This document shows, piece after piece, positions 8,919-18,144 of a stretch of 53,546 bases of DNA. The stretch's first letter is position 1. The number at the start of each line of letters is the position of its first letter. The DNA is from Plebeiibacterium sediminum. Its GTDB lineage: Bacteria; Bacteroidota; Bacteroidia; Bacteroidales; Marinilabiliaceae. A program made the position numbers and the translations under genes. The DNA is taken from assembly GCF_026013605.1 (NCBI RefSeq), contig NZ_JAPDPJ010000045.1, positions 1 through 53,546 of the forward strand, read 5' to 3'. A model generated the notes under the pieces. It was not told the origin of the DNA, ran no database searches, and was given only the letters and a program-made list of their open reading frames with translations.

Positions 8919-8926
8919 TACTTTTG
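8919..8926 (+). promoter_or_regulatory. Putative -7 box for envelope gene run
   Basis: TACTTTTG fits TAnnTTTG. A transcript from here would have a ~225-base leader before the OmpA gene at 9160. It would also include an 18-codon frame at 8968-9024, which I do not call as a gene. Otherwise 8541-9159 holds nothing I can name. Confidence 0.4.
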
Positions 8927-9159
8927 CTTAGTAACAATACAATAGACTAAACACAAAAACTATAATTATGAGAATTACAGGCTTCACTAATACAGTGCTG
9001 TTTATTAAAGATAAAGGCGCATAAGCTAATACAATTATATTTTCTCAAACAACTCCATCTCAGAATAAAATTTATTATAGCACTTCAGATTAGTACGATT
9101 GAAACGATTAATAAAGCTTATATATCCAATAATTAACTCCAAATAATCTTAATTCTTCA

Positions 9160-10413
9160 ATGAAAACCATTCAAATACTAATTGTCTGCCTGTTTTGCTT
9201 TGCAACTATAGAAAGCACAGAGGCTCAATTTCTTGAAAAAATGGCTAAGAAAGCTAAAAAGAAAATTGAAAATGAAGCTGAAGAAAGAACTGAACGCCGA
9301 ATTAATAATGAAATAGACAAAACATTTGACAAAGCGGAAGACCGCATTGACGAAACGACAAATAGAGATAAATCGAGTAAAAAGGCACAAAACACCACCA
9401 ACAAAAATACTCCTACTGAAAATAACACTAACACTGCTCCAACAAAAATGAACATTAAATGGAGTCGCTTTGACTTTGTTCCTGGAGATAAAGTAATCTT
9501 TGAAGATGGTCCTGATCTAATGGAAGAAAACGGAGAATTTCCTTCTCGTTGGGATCTAATAAGCGGACAAGTTGAAATTGCAAATGTTAATGACGAATCT
9601 GTAATGATGTTTCTTGACGGTGGTAAGATTATTCCGTATTTAAAAAATTCAAATGAAGATTACTTACCAGATGTGTTTACAATAGAATTTGACTATTATA
9701 CTCCCAAAGATGGCAATAGATTGTCGTTTTACCTTACTGATCAAAAAAATCAACGAGTTTCCGAAGAACAGGAATTTGAAGTTACTCCTATCCGCATAAA
9801 TACTCCGGATGGAAATTATGTAAATCATCCTGAACGAGATTATACATATTATGAAAATGGATGTTGGACTCACGTTTCATTAGCTTATACCAAAGGTAAA
9901 CTAAAAGTATATCTTGATGATACCAGATTAATTAACATACCTCATTATAACCATAATCCTTCAGGATTTACAATCTACCCCTACTTCGCAAATGCTTCTA
10001 AAGATCAGGCATTTTTTGTAAAAAATGTTCGCATTGCAAAAGGAGGTGTAAAATATTACGACAGAGTATTAAGCGAAGGGAAGATTATTTGCAACGGTAT
10101 TCGCTTTGATGTAAATAAGGCAACACTCAAGCCCGAAAGCATGGGGCCTATCAATAAAATCTTCGAGTTAATGCAAAAACAGCCGGATTTAAAGTTTAGC
10201 GTTGAAGGCCATACGGACAGTGATGGTGACGATACTAAAAATCAAACGCTATCAGAACAAAGAGCTAAAGCTGTAATGAATACATTAATAGGAATGGGAA
10301 TTGCTTCAGAAAGGTTATCCTCAAAAGGTTACGGCGAAAGTAAACCTATTGATAATAATACAACTGCTGAAGGAAAAGCCAATAACAGAAGAGTGGAATT
10401 TGTTAAAATCTAA
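9160..10413 (+). CDS. OmpA-family outer membrane protein
   Basis: A 417-residue exported protein. It has a signal peptide (1-22), a highly charged coiled segment (about 28-75, rich in K/E/R), a linker, a beta-sandwich region (about 95-300, resembling LamG-type or DUF1080 folds) and a C-terminal OmpA peptidoglycan-binding domain (about 305-417) with 'VEGHTDSDGDDTKNQTLSEQRAKAV' split over the usual positions and 'NNRRVEF'. The OmpA domain ties the protein to the cell wall. It is the first gene of a same-strand run to 16065 and is spaced 33 bases from the next. Confidence 0.88.
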   Translation: MKTIQILIVCLFCFATIESTEAQFLEKMAKKAKKKIENEAEERTERRINNEIDKTFDKAEDRIDETTNRDKSSKKAQNTTNKNTPTENNTNTAPTKMNIKWSRFDFVPGDKVIFEDGPDLMEENGEFPSRWDLISGQVEIANVNDESVMMFLDGGKIIPYLKNSNEDYLPDVFTIEFDYYTPKDGNRLSFYLTDQKNQRVSEEQEFEVTPIRINTPDGNYVNHPERDYTYYENGCWTHVSLAYTKGKLKVYLDDTRLINIPHYNHNPSGFTIYPYFANASKDQAFFVKNVRIAKGGVKYYDRVLSEGKIICNGIRFDVNKATLKPESMGPINKIFELMQKQPDLKFSVEGHTDSDGDDTKNQTLSEQRAKAVMNTLIGMGIASERLSSKGYGESKPIDNNTTAEGKANNRRVEFVKI

Positions 10414-10446
10414 TCTTTAGAAATACATATTTAAGAAACTAAAACT

Positions 10447-13038
10447 ATGAGAAAGTATAAAATTTTAATTGCAATAGTATTTATCTGTATCTCAATAAAG
10501 ACCTATGCACTTGAAGGCTATTTGCACCAAGCCGTTTGGAGTGGCGTGGTATATATTACCAAAGATGTAACTCTGGCAAAGGATAGCACAATTACTATTA
10601 CCCCTGGAACTGTAGTAACTTTTAGTCCTGATACAAAATTTACACTACATGGTAAATTACTGGCAAACGGAACTGCGGAAATGCCAATAATATTTACCTC
10701 TTCATCTGCTGATCCTCAACCTGGTGATTGGGATTGTATTTATCAAAATGCATTATGGGGATCAGGACCGGAATCCTCTTTTTCGAATTGTATTTTTCAA
10801 TACGGTGGTGGAAACCGCAACATTGGAGAAGATGCTATGCTTAATTTCATACAAGGAGCAAGAGGTACAGTAAGCAATTGTTCTTTTAAGCATTCTGCTT
10901 CATCTGGACTCGAAATTAATGGCTCTGAGATTAGTGTTGATCACTGTTCTTTTATTGATAATGCTTTCTATGGAGTATTTGTATCCGGAGGCCATCCATA
11001 CATCACAAATAATACTTTTACTGATAATACTTCGCACGCAGTATTTATGAGAACCGTTCACATAACCAGCAATTTTACCGGAAATACAATGACCAATAAT
11101 GGCACTAACGGTTTTGTTATTCGCGGTAACGATTGCTTTTCAACCAATGACCCATGTAGTTTGTATGATAACGACGGGATACCATATGTACTTGAAGATA
11201 ATCAGGTAACATATTTTCCTTTGAATATTTATGAAGGTACCATCTTAAAATTTTCTACCACAGAAAGCTTTGGCAACATTGGATATAAAGCTCATTTGTA
11301 TACTGGAGCTAAAGGCGGAGGTGAATATGGGTCAATCATTACACATGGAACTAAAGAAAATCCTGTTATTTTCACCTCAATTTATGATGACACAATAGGA
11401 GGTGATACTAATAATGATGAAGACGCTACAGAAGCATCAAGGGGAGACTGGGGGTATATAAGTATATTGAATGGACACGCAGAGTTTAATCATACAATAA
11501 TAAGGTATGCTGGTGCAACTTATCCTGCTTTAGAATTTAAAAATGGAGCAAGTGGATGGGTAAAATACTCTATAATTACGAAATCAAACAATGTAGGTAT
11601 TGCGTCGAATTCAACTATTATAATTTCTGATTCCGAAATATCGGATAATACAAAGGATGGAATAACTGTTACTTCTGAAGCCTGCAAGGCAACTATATCA
11701 GATAACATTATTAATGATAATGGCGGAAACGGAATATCTGCAAACTACCATTCTGCTCCTCTAATTAAGAATAATACAATTAATAATAATGCATATAGTG
11801 CTATCTATGCTAATTCTACACTAATAGATAAACCATGGACCAACAACACAGCAACTGGAAATTATATAAATGCAATTACAATAAATAGTATTTCCACAAG
11901 AAAAGCCAGTACTTTTTACAACCCGCTAACATTACCTTATGTCATTGAAAATTCTATGGTAACCTATCCCCTACTAACTATTAAACCAGGAACCGTTTGT
12001 AAGTTTTATACCACAGAATCATACTCAAACATTGGGTATAGAGCAAATATTTACACTGGAAATTCCGGATTCGAAGATCGAGGGATTATTGCTGCAGGAA
12101 CAATTAATGATCCTATCATTTTTACTTCTATAAATGATGATAGTTATATTAACGACACACGTGAAGATGGAGATGACATAGTGCCTGTAGCAGGAGATTG
12201 GGCAAGCATTAGCTGCAGTAAAGACACAGCTGTATTTAAAAATTGTGTATTTGCCTATGGAGGATATGGATCCACCGGATCAATGCTCGATATTTCAAAT
12301 TTGTACAATGCAGATATCAATAGTTGCTCTTTTGATTACAGCGCATCATCTGGTGCAAAAATATACAGGGGAATGGCCACGATTTTAAACAGTAGTTTTA
12401 CAAATTCTTCAAGAGGAATATTATTAGAAGGATCTAATAATGATTCAATTACCAGAATAAAAGCCTGTGACTTTTACAATAACGATATTGGATGTTATAC
12501 TGGAAACGGTGCCTATATTACCTATTCAATCTTTTCTAATAATAATACTGGGGTAAAAAACTATAGTAAGCTCTTGTCGTTAGGACAAAATGAAACAGAT
12601 AGTATTGGCAACAATACATTTAGTAACAACAACACTTATCACGTTGAAAATAGAACTAATGCCAAAATTAAGGCCATAAAAAACATTTGGGACAGTAACG
12701 TTGCTGCTGAAATTGATGCTAAAATTTACGACGACAATGAATATTCCAGCTATGGAGAAGTAATATTTAATCCATGGATTACTAATACTCCAACAAAAGT
12801 AGAGGCATCAAATAATTATGGTATTACAGTCTTTCCGAATCCTGTTATAGACATTGTTCATATTTTAACAGACCAGACTATATTAAACATAAGTATTTAC
12901 AGTACAAATGGACAATTTTTAAAACAGGTTCAATCTGTTGACCAAATAAATATTTCGGAACTAATTAATGGTGTTTATATTTTAAGAATACAAACCTCTT
13001 CAAAAGAAACAATACAAAAAATCATTAAAACCAAATAA
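10447..13038 (+). CDS. T9SS-sorted right-handed beta-helix protein
   Basis: An 863-residue secreted protein: a signal peptide (1-21), three large blocks of parallel beta-helix repeats rich in N, G, S and T (short turns such as 'ITNNTFTDNTSHAVF'), and a C-terminal type IX sorting domain (about 795-863, 'VFPNPVIDIVHIL ... NGQFLK ... GVYILRI'). Blocks two and three begin with near-identical segments (FYTTESYSNIGY, FSTTESFGNIGY), so the helix grew by internal duplication. Its activity (carbohydrate binding, lyase or adhesion) cannot be told. It implies a type IX secretion system elsewhere in the genome. Confidence 0.9.
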   Translation: MRKYKILIAIVFICISIKTYALEGYLHQAVWSGVVYITKDVTLAKDSTITITPGTVVTFSPDTKFTLHGKLLANGTAEMPIIFTSSSADPQPGDWDCIYQNALWGSGPESSFSNCIFQYGGGNRNIGEDAMLNFIQGARGTVSNCSFKHSASSGLEINGSEISVDHCSFIDNAFYGVFVSGGHPYITNNTFTDNTSHAVFMRTVHITSNFTGNTMTNNGTNGFVIRGNDCFSTNDPCSLYDNDGIPYVLEDNQVTYFPLNIYEGTILKFSTTESFGNIGYKAHLYTGAKGGGEYGSIITHGTKENPVIFTSIYDDTIGGDTNNDEDATEASRGDWGYISILNGHAEFNHTIIRYAGATYPALEFKNGASGWVKYSIITKSNNVGIASNSTIIISDSEISDNTKDGITVTSEACKATISDNIINDNGGNGISANYHSAPLIKNNTINNNAYSAIYANSTLIDKPWTNNTATGNYINAITINSISTRKASTFYNPLTLPYVIENSMVTYPLLTIKPGTVCKFYTTESYSNIGYRANIYTGNSGFEDRGIIAAGTINDPIIFTSINDDSYINDTREDGDDIVPVAGDWASISCSKDTAVFKNCVFAYGGYGSTGSMLDISNLYNADINSCSFDYSASSGAKIYRGMATILNSSFTNSSRGILLEGSNNDSITRIKACDFYNNDIGCYTGNGAYITYSIFSNNNTGVKNYSKLLSLGQNETDSIGNNTFSNNNTYHVENRTNAKIKAIKNIWDSNVAAEIDAKIYDDNEYSSYGEVIFNPWITNTPTKVEASNNYGITVFPNPVIDIVHILTDQTILNISIYSTNGQFLKQVQSVDQINISELINGVYILRIQTSSKETIQKIIKTK

Positions 13039-13084
13039 CTAAACAACTGATTATATACATAAATATCCTTTAATCCAGTTAATT

Positions 13085-13855
13085 ATGAGAAAAACAAACT
13101 TTTTAAAGCCAGTATTGATTATTGCCACCATGACAATTCTTATTGCATGCACTTCTAACATCGAGAAAATTCCCCTTGAAATTCCTAAGGAACTGCATGG
13201 AAATAAAAAAGCAGAAGCTATAATAGAAGATATGACTAATGCTGTTAACGATTGTAGAAACTACATGCAAAAAGCTACCAAATTAGCGATTAAACAAATG
13301 AAAAGTGGCAATGATTCCTTAAGTATCACTCAAGGACTTAAAATTGCCATGATAACAGGTAAAATCATGTTAAGTCAGAATAAAATAGAAAAGTATCATA
13401 ATCAAGTAGATCAATTAAGTCAAGATCTTAGTGAGTCACAATCAATGGCTTTAATAAATTGCGTCAACAGTCTTGAAGATAAAATTGGTGAGATTAATAC
13501 CGAAGAACTTGGTTTATCTGATGAAGAACTTACCACTTTAAAAAACGGAGGAAACCTTGATTTTAATAATCAAAAGTCAAACGTATCTCAAAAAAAGATA
13601 GATAGCATCATGGCTATGCGCAACGAAGCAATTGGAAACATGAAGCCTGAAGGCAATTATAAAGAACCCATTGAAAAACCTGGTAATGTTATAGAGCCTC
13701 CCCTATGGTTCTCTATAGCTTTCCCTATTGTAGTAGTTGGATTAATGATTTTTATATTCTTTATGGGCATTCACTTGTTTTATAAAAAAGTAAAAAGAAC
13801 AGTTAACGACTTAAGTTATGTAAAAAATGATGTGCTTAGACACGTAGAAAAATAA
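13085..13855 (+). CDS. Lipoprotein with C-terminal membrane helix, unknown
   Basis: A 256-residue protein with a lipobox-like N-terminus (TILIAC, Cys22), a helical charged middle (30-180) and a C-terminal membrane helix (about 206-230, SIAFPIVVVGLMIFIFFMG) followed by a short basic tail. A lipid anchor and a transmembrane helix together is unusual, so one of the two predictions may be wrong. It precedes lemA by 24 bases and probably belongs to that operon. No family is recognised. Confidence 0.7.
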   Translation: MRKTNFLKPVLIIATMTILIACTSNIEKIPLEIPKELHGNKKAEAIIEDMTNAVNDCRNYMQKATKLAIKQMKSGNDSLSITQGLKIAMITGKIMLSQNKIEKYHNQVDQLSQDLSESQSMALINCVNSLEDKIGEINTEELGLSDEELTTLKNGGNLDFNNQKSNVSQKKIDSIMAMRNEAIGNMKPEGNYKEPIEKPGNVIEPPLWFSIAFPIVVVGLMIFIFFMGIHLFYKKVKRTVNDLSYVKNDVLRHVEK

Positions 13856-13879
13856 TATCTAAAAAAAAATTCAAACATC

Positions 13880-14446
13880 ATGAATACATTAATAATAACA
13901 GCAACATTAGTACTAGTTATAGTATTAGTATTAGTTATAGTATCAATGTACAACGGATTAATAAAAAGACGTAATGAGGTAGACAATGCTTTTGGAGGGA
14001 TGGATGTACAGTTAAAAAAAAGATATGATTTGATACCTAACCTTGTGGCAACAGTCAAACAATATGCATCTCATGAAAAAGAATTGCTTACAAAAGTTAC
14101 AGAGTTGAGAGCAAAAGTAACTCAGGGAAATTTATCACCAGATGATAAAGTAAAGTTGGATAATGAGATCTCCGCAAGTATGAAAAGCATTATGGTGGCT
14201 GTTGAGAATTACCCAGATATAAAAGCCAGTGATAATTTTATTCATCTGCAAAGAACTTTAAATGAAGTAGAGTCACAGATTTCGGCTGCAAGAAGAACCT
14301 ACAATGCAGTAATTACCGAGTATAATAATGGTATAGAGACCTTTCCTGGAAACATTATTGCCGGTATGATGAATCTTCACCATAAGGAAGTTTTTGTTAT
14401 TCCTGAAATAGAACGGGTTAACGTAGATGTAAAAAGTTTGTTTTAA
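13880..14446 (+). CDS. lemA: LemA family protein
   Basis: A 188-residue protein with an N-terminal membrane helix (3-22, rich in T, L and V) followed by the LemA core: 'RRNEVDNAFGGMDVQLKKRYDLIPNLVATVKQYASHEKELL' and 'AARRTYNAVITEYNNGIETFPGNIIA'. LemA proteins are four-helix membrane-anchored proteins of uncertain role, often next to TPM or DUF3137 genes. Here DUF3137 follows by 12 bases, the usual partner. Confidence 0.95.
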   Translation: MNTLIITATLVLVIVLVLVIVSMYNGLIKRRNEVDNAFGGMDVQLKKRYDLIPNLVATVKQYASHEKELLTKVTELRAKVTQGNLSPDDKVKLDNEISASMKSIMVAVENYPDIKASDNFIHLQRTLNEVESQISAARRTYNAVITEYNNGIETFPGNIIAGMMNLHHKEVFVIPEIERVNVDVKSLF

Positions 14447-14458
14447 AGGAATCTAAAA

Positions 14459-15436
14459 ATGAAAACGAGCGTAGAATTAAAGCAATTATACGAAAACGAG
14501 TTGAAGCCACAGCTTGAAAGTATGGAGAACATGCGAAAGTATATTAAACGTTGGCGTAATTTAGCTATTGTCGCTGCAGTAATGGCTTATGGGGGATTTA
14601 AATATCTTACTTATTGGAGTAATATTGCAATAGGTATTATATTTCTAATAGCTGCAATTTTCTGTGCTATAAAAGCATTAATAAGATATACAAAGTACAG
14701 AGCAGAATTTAAGGAAGAAGTAGTTAGAAAAGTGATACAATTAATCAATCCGGAATATTCTTATAAACCTACTGCGCATATTGATTCATTTACTTTTACT
14801 AGGTCAGGATTATTTCCTCATAAATTTGACAGATGTACGGGTGATGATATGATTACCGGGAGCATTGAAAATGTTCCTTTCAAATTTTCAGAACTTAAGA
14901 TAGAGCAAAAAAAAGAGACTCGTGATAGTGATGGAAATAAAACAACTGAATGGAGTACTCTATTCAGAGGAATATTCTTTTATGCAGAGTTTAATAAGAA
15001 TATAGAAAACTCAACTTTTATACTGCCTCAGAGTGATAAAAAAGTTACAAATCTACTGGGTAAAGAAAAAAGTAAAAGTAAGTATTACGGGGAGATGGTT
15101 AAACTTGAAAATCCAGTGTTTGAACAACTGTTTTCTGTCTATGGTTCGAGTCAGCAAGAAGCTCGTTATGTAATTACACCTGTTATGATGGAGGCAATTG
15201 TTAACTTATACAATCATTATAAGCTTAAAATGTACTTTTCTTTTAAAGCGGATTCAGTGTATTGTGCAATTCCATTTAATAAAAACTTGTTTGAACCTAA
15301 AATAGGGAAAAATGGAATTCAATATGAGGATATTGAGGAAATGTATATGCTATTTGGTTTGATAGAAACTCTTATTAAAGAGATGAATTTAAATACAAGA
15401 ATCTGGACTAAGGAATTTAAACAAACAACGTTATGA
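14459..15436 (+). CDS. DUF3137 membrane protein
   Basis: A 325-residue protein with a cytoplasmic N-terminus, two close membrane helices (about 34-50 and 55-75) and a soluble C-terminal domain of the DUF3137 type ('SIENVPFKFSELKIEQK ... LFRGIFFYAEFNK'). The family has no known activity and commonly accompanies lemA. The next gene overlaps its stop codon (ATGA), so the operon continues. Confidence 0.85.
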   Translation: MKTSVELKQLYENELKPQLESMENMRKYIKRWRNLAIVAAVMAYGGFKYLTYWSNIAIGIIFLIAAIFCAIKALIRYTKYRAEFKEEVVRKVIQLINPEYSYKPTAHIDSFTFTRSGLFPHKFDRCTGDDMITGSIENVPFKFSELKIEQKKETRDSDGNKTTEWSTLFRGIFFYAEFNKNIENSTFILPQSDKKVTNLLGKEKSKSKYYGEMVKLENPVFEQLFSVYGSSQQEARYVITPVMMEAIVNLYNHYKLKMYFSFKADSVYCAIPFNKNLFEPKIGKNGIQYEDIEEMYMLFGLIETLIKEMNLNTRIWTKEFKQTTL

Positions 15437-16065
15437 GAAGATTATTATTTTCGATGCTAATGATAACTATTATCTCGGTATCAATCAACGCACAAAACAC
15501 CCAAGAAGTTAATCGTTATGCATTAAAGTCAGGCTATTTAAAACTTGAATTATCAGGTAGTACAACCGGAACCAGGGAATTATGGTGGGATGATTACGGC
15601 GAAAAAACATGTGAGATTGAAAAATCAGAAACAACAATTAACATGTTTGGTATGAAACATATTGACAAAACACATATGCTTACAATTAATGTTGGCGACA
15701 CATATTGGACAGTAGATTATATTAATAACACTGCCTTTAAGGGGGAAATTGAAATTTATGATGCTGCCCAACAGTTTGCTGAATCTATGACAGAAGAAGA
15801 AAGGGAAGATTTTACCAATAATGTATTAGAAAGTTTAGGAGGACAAAAACAAGGAACAGAAACCATAAATGGCTTTAAATGTGATGTATTTAGTGTAATG
15901 GGAGCCAAAAGTTGGCTTTACAAAGGTATTGCAATAAAAACAACTGCTAAAATTATGGGCATAGAAAATAACGAGATATTTGTAGATTTTAAACCTGGTT
16001 CAGCAATACCATCATCCCGATTCACACCACCTTCAGAATACAAATATTTGTCAGGAGCATTATAA
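15433..16065 (+). CDS. Exported DUF4412-like protein
   Basis: A 210-residue protein with a signal peptide (1-20, ending INAQN). The mature part is beta-rich, with 'YALKSGYLKLELSGSTTGTRELWWDDYG' and a 'CDVFSV ... SWLYKGIAIKT' segment typical of periplasmic DUF4412-like proteins that read as 'material sensing' lipocalin-like folds. The function is unknown. It is the last gene of the envelope run, coupled to the DUF3137 gene and followed by a bidirectional terminator. Confidence 0.7.
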   Translation: MRRLLFSMLMITIISVSINAQNTQEVNRYALKSGYLKLELSGSTTGTRELWWDDYGEKTCEIEKSETTINMFGMKHIDKTHMLTINVGDTYWTVDYINNTAFKGEIEIYDAAQQFAESMTEEEREDFTNNVLESLGGQKQGTETINGFKCDVFSVMGAKSWLYKGIAIKTTAKIMGIENNEIFVDFKPGSAIPSSRFTPPSEYKYLSGAL

Positions 16066-16070
16066 CAAAA

Positions 16071-16105
16071 AAAAGGCTTGTAAGTATTAAACTTACAAGC
16101 CTTTT
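16071..16105. terminator. Bidirectional terminator
   Basis: AAGGCTTGTAAG pairs perfectly with CTTACAAGCCTT, with an A run on the left and TTTT on the right. It serves the plus-strand operon and the minus-strand tRNA-Arg pair. Confidence 0.85.
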
Positions 16106-16106
16106 G

Positions 16107-16180
16107 TGAACCTGAAGGGATTCGAACCCCTAACCTCTGCGGCCGTAACGCAGTGCACTATCCAGTTATGCTACAGGTCC
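16107..16180 (-). tRNA. tRNA-Arg(ACG), distal copy
   Basis: Acceptor GGACCTG/CAGGTTC, anticodon stem CTGCG/CGCAG, loop TTACGGC, anticodon ACG. It is nearly identical to the copy at 16195. Confidence 0.94.
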
Positions 16181-16194
16181 ATTAATTTTTGTTG

Positions 16195-16268
16195 TGAATC
16201 TGAAGGGATTCGAACCCCTAACCTCTGCGGCCGTAACGCAGTGCACTATCCAGTTATGCTACAGATCC
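16195..16268 (-). tRNA. tRNA-Arg(ACG), proximal copy
   Basis: Same body as the previous copy. The acceptor is GGATCTG/CAGATTC, so the single difference at position 4 is compensated on the other strand. Confidence 0.94.
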
Positions 16269-16311
16269 ATTTTTGACATTGTTTTGAGATAGTGTTCCCT
16301 CAAAAGCGCTG

Positions 16312-16344
16312 CAAATATAGGGAATTTAATTTTAAGATTCCAAA
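16312..16344 (-). promoter_or_regulatory. Promoter of tandem tRNA-Arg
   Basis: On the minus strand TTTG (16344-16341), 21 bases, TATATTTG (16319-16312): an exact Bacteroidota promoter. Confidence 0.7.
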
Positions 16345-16432
16345 TCAAAAAAGTAAAAAATATGATTTCAGTCTCTATGCTAATTAATATATTCAATTTA
16401 ACAAAAACTATATCAATAGATTATACGAATAA

Positions 16433-16463
16433 AAAAAAGGAACAAAATTTTGTTCCTTTTTTT
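16433..16463. terminator. Palindromic terminator after NigD-like gene
   Basis: AAGGAACAAAA pairs perfectly with TTTTGTTCCTT, with A and T runs on the two sides. It works for the minus-strand gene ending at 16476. Confidence 0.8.
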
Positions 16464-16475
16464 ATTCTAAATGTC

Positions 16476-17240
16476 TTATTTAATCATCGGACTTGGGAAC
16501 TCACTAAATTTTCGCGAAACATTCTGGCTTTGCGCTTCTACAGGTGTGGAGGAATATTCATAGGTTAGTACTTTGTTGTATTCATATTCGTTATAATATC
16601 CCATACTACGAACAAAAATATCAACTGACTCCTCTCCTTCTTGCTGCAATTCACTAATGTCAAATGATGCAACTCCCCAACTAATATAATTCCAGGCATC
16701 ACCATTATCATTATGTTTAAGCTCTAATAGAATCTCTCCGTTCTCAGTTTCCGGATTAGAACTATCATGCACCAAGTTTACATAGTGTAATAAGTTATTT
16801 CCATAATACTTAAATTCAACATTCAGGTAATCACCGGTAAACCAGGTATCAACAATATGAATTGGATCATCTCCAATAGAATCAATTACTTCTTCGTTAG
16901 TAGTTTCAGTAAAATTAAATATTGGTTTAGTAAGAATTTCATCATAATCCTTTAGCTCAATATAATAATCCAACAATTCTGAATCTGTCGCTTCCCCTTC
17001 TACTTCGTAATAAAACAAAAGACGCATGCCATCCTCAAAATTCGAAGCACTAACCTCATCTTCTTCCTGTCCAAAATTTAATCCATCATCAGTTACAATA
17101 TAAAAACTGTTATCTGTTAAAACCACAGTTCCTGTTGTAAGCCACCAATTATTATAACCATCTGTGTCATCATCATCATCGCACGACACAAAAATCAACA
17201 GTCCGAATAACAACGGTAAAATAAATCTCAACTTCTTCAT
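16476..17240 (-). CDS. NigD-like lipoprotein
   Basis: A 254-residue lipoprotein with signal sequence and lipobox LIFVSC (Cys20) followed by an acidic run DDDDD, then a small N-terminal beta domain ('GTVVLTDNSFYIVTDDGLNF') and a longer beta-rich C-terminal domain. This layout is that of NigD-like proteins, common in Bacteroidota and of unknown function, some being linked to bacteriocin loci. No bacteriocin gene is visible nearby. A distinct gene for a Crp/Fnr regulator lies upstream on the same strand. Confidence 0.7.
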   Translation of the reverse strand: MKKLRFILPLLFGLLIFVSCDDDDDTDGYNNWWLTTGTVVLTDNSFYIVTDDGLNFGQEEDEVSASNFEDGMRLLFYYEVEGEATDSELLDYYIELKDYDEILTKPIFNFTETTNEEVIDSIGDDPIHIVDTWFTGDYLNVEFKYYGNNLLHYVNLVHDSSNPETENGEILLELKHNDNGDAWNYISWGVASFDISELQQEGEESVDIFVRSMGYYNEYEYNKVLTYEYSSTPVEAQSQNVSRKFSEFPSPMIK

Positions 17241-17336
17241 ATACTTAAATTTTAATTAATTTTTCTTTTTGTTCTCTTACTATATGACTGAAGAATTTAT
17301 CAAAAGTTGCGTGGCCAGTTTGTCTTTTTTACGATT

Positions 17337-18011
17337 TTATTTCAAACATTCCTTTAATCCCTGAATATCAATGAGCTTTATTTTCTTTCCATTTGCCTCA
17401 ATTAAACCTTCATTATGTAAATCTCTAATTCCTCGGCCAACCGATGGTCGTGTTACTCCAAATAACTCGGCCAATTCATTCTGTGATTTATCCAAAACTA
17501 CTTCCAACATACCCTGCGATGCATATTGTAATAGATAATTAGCTATTTTTCCTTTTATGGTAGTAAAATTTAAAAATTTAATTTTTTGAGACAGAAACTG
17601 AGATCGGTTGGAGATGGCATTTAGGAAATTTAACAGCATCATCTTATTTTCCTGAAAAAGCTTTAATATCGATTCTTTAGGAATAACCAATAGCTCAGAA
17701 TCTTCATTGGTAATAATATTTACAGGGAAAGTATTTGACTTACCAAAAAGAAAAGCTACAGCCAACGGCATTGGAGGATTGATATCCTCAATCTTAATCG
17801 TTTTTCCTGAAAAGTCAATCATTTCACCCTTAACACTTCCTGATAAGACAATCAGCAATCGATCCACTTTATCACCGGCACTTACCACCATTTGTCCCTT
17901 ACTGTATTTTTTAACCTGATAATGAACATCTGAAAATGCAGAATTTATTTCTTCAATTGTTAATCCTCTAAAAAGAGGACTTTTTTCTAAAAATGGATAA
18001 TCGTGTATCAT
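17337..18011 (-). CDS. Crp/Fnr family regulator (HcpR-like)
   Basis: A 224-residue regulator: a cyclic-nucleotide-binding-like beta-roll (about 15-130), a dimer helix, and a C-terminal winged helix (150-220) with 'SQNELAELFGVTRPSVGRGIRDLHNEGLI'. No cysteine cluster for an FNR-type Fe-S centre is visible. It is divergent from the ferredoxin-hcp pair, the typical place of HcpR, which senses nitric oxide and controls hcp in anaerobes. The ATG at 18011 (MIHDYPFLEKSPLF) fits the family; a longer frame reaches 18083, into the palindrome. That it regulates hcp is inferred from context. Confidence 0.88.
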   Translation of the reverse strand: MIHDYPFLEKSPLFRGLTIEEINSAFSDVHYQVKKYSKGQMVVSAGDKVDRLLIVLSGSVKGEMIDFSGKTIKIEDINPPMPLAVAFLFGKSNTFPVNIITNEDSELLVIPKESILKLFQENKMMLLNFLNAISNRSQFLSQKIKFLNFTTIKGKIANYLLQYASQGMLEVVLDKSQNELAELFGVTRPSVGRGIRDLHNEGLIEANGKKIKLIDIQGLKECLK

Positions 18012-18075
18012 ATTGGGATAAAAATATAGACGGTTAGAAAAAAAAATATCTGAAATATACATTTTTTTTGGCCTT

Positions 18076-18091
18076 TGTAACATATGTTACA
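18076..18091. promoter_or_regulatory. Perfect palindrome, candidate Crp/Fnr operator
   Basis: TGTAACATATGTTACA is a perfect 16-bp palindrome. Its right edge sits where a -33 element would be for the -7-like CATCTTTG at 18113-18120 (21 bases later), as expected of an activator site. A second perfect palindrome TGCAGTACTGCA follows at 18103-18114. Confidence 0.65.
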
Positions 18092-18144
18092 GAAAAATGA
18101 GCTGCAGTACTGCATCTTTGTAATAGAAATAAAAACGGAAAACA

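Noticed and set aside
16362-16568. A 68-codon plus-strand frame
   Set aside because: It spans a terminator and is antisense to the NigD-like gene.
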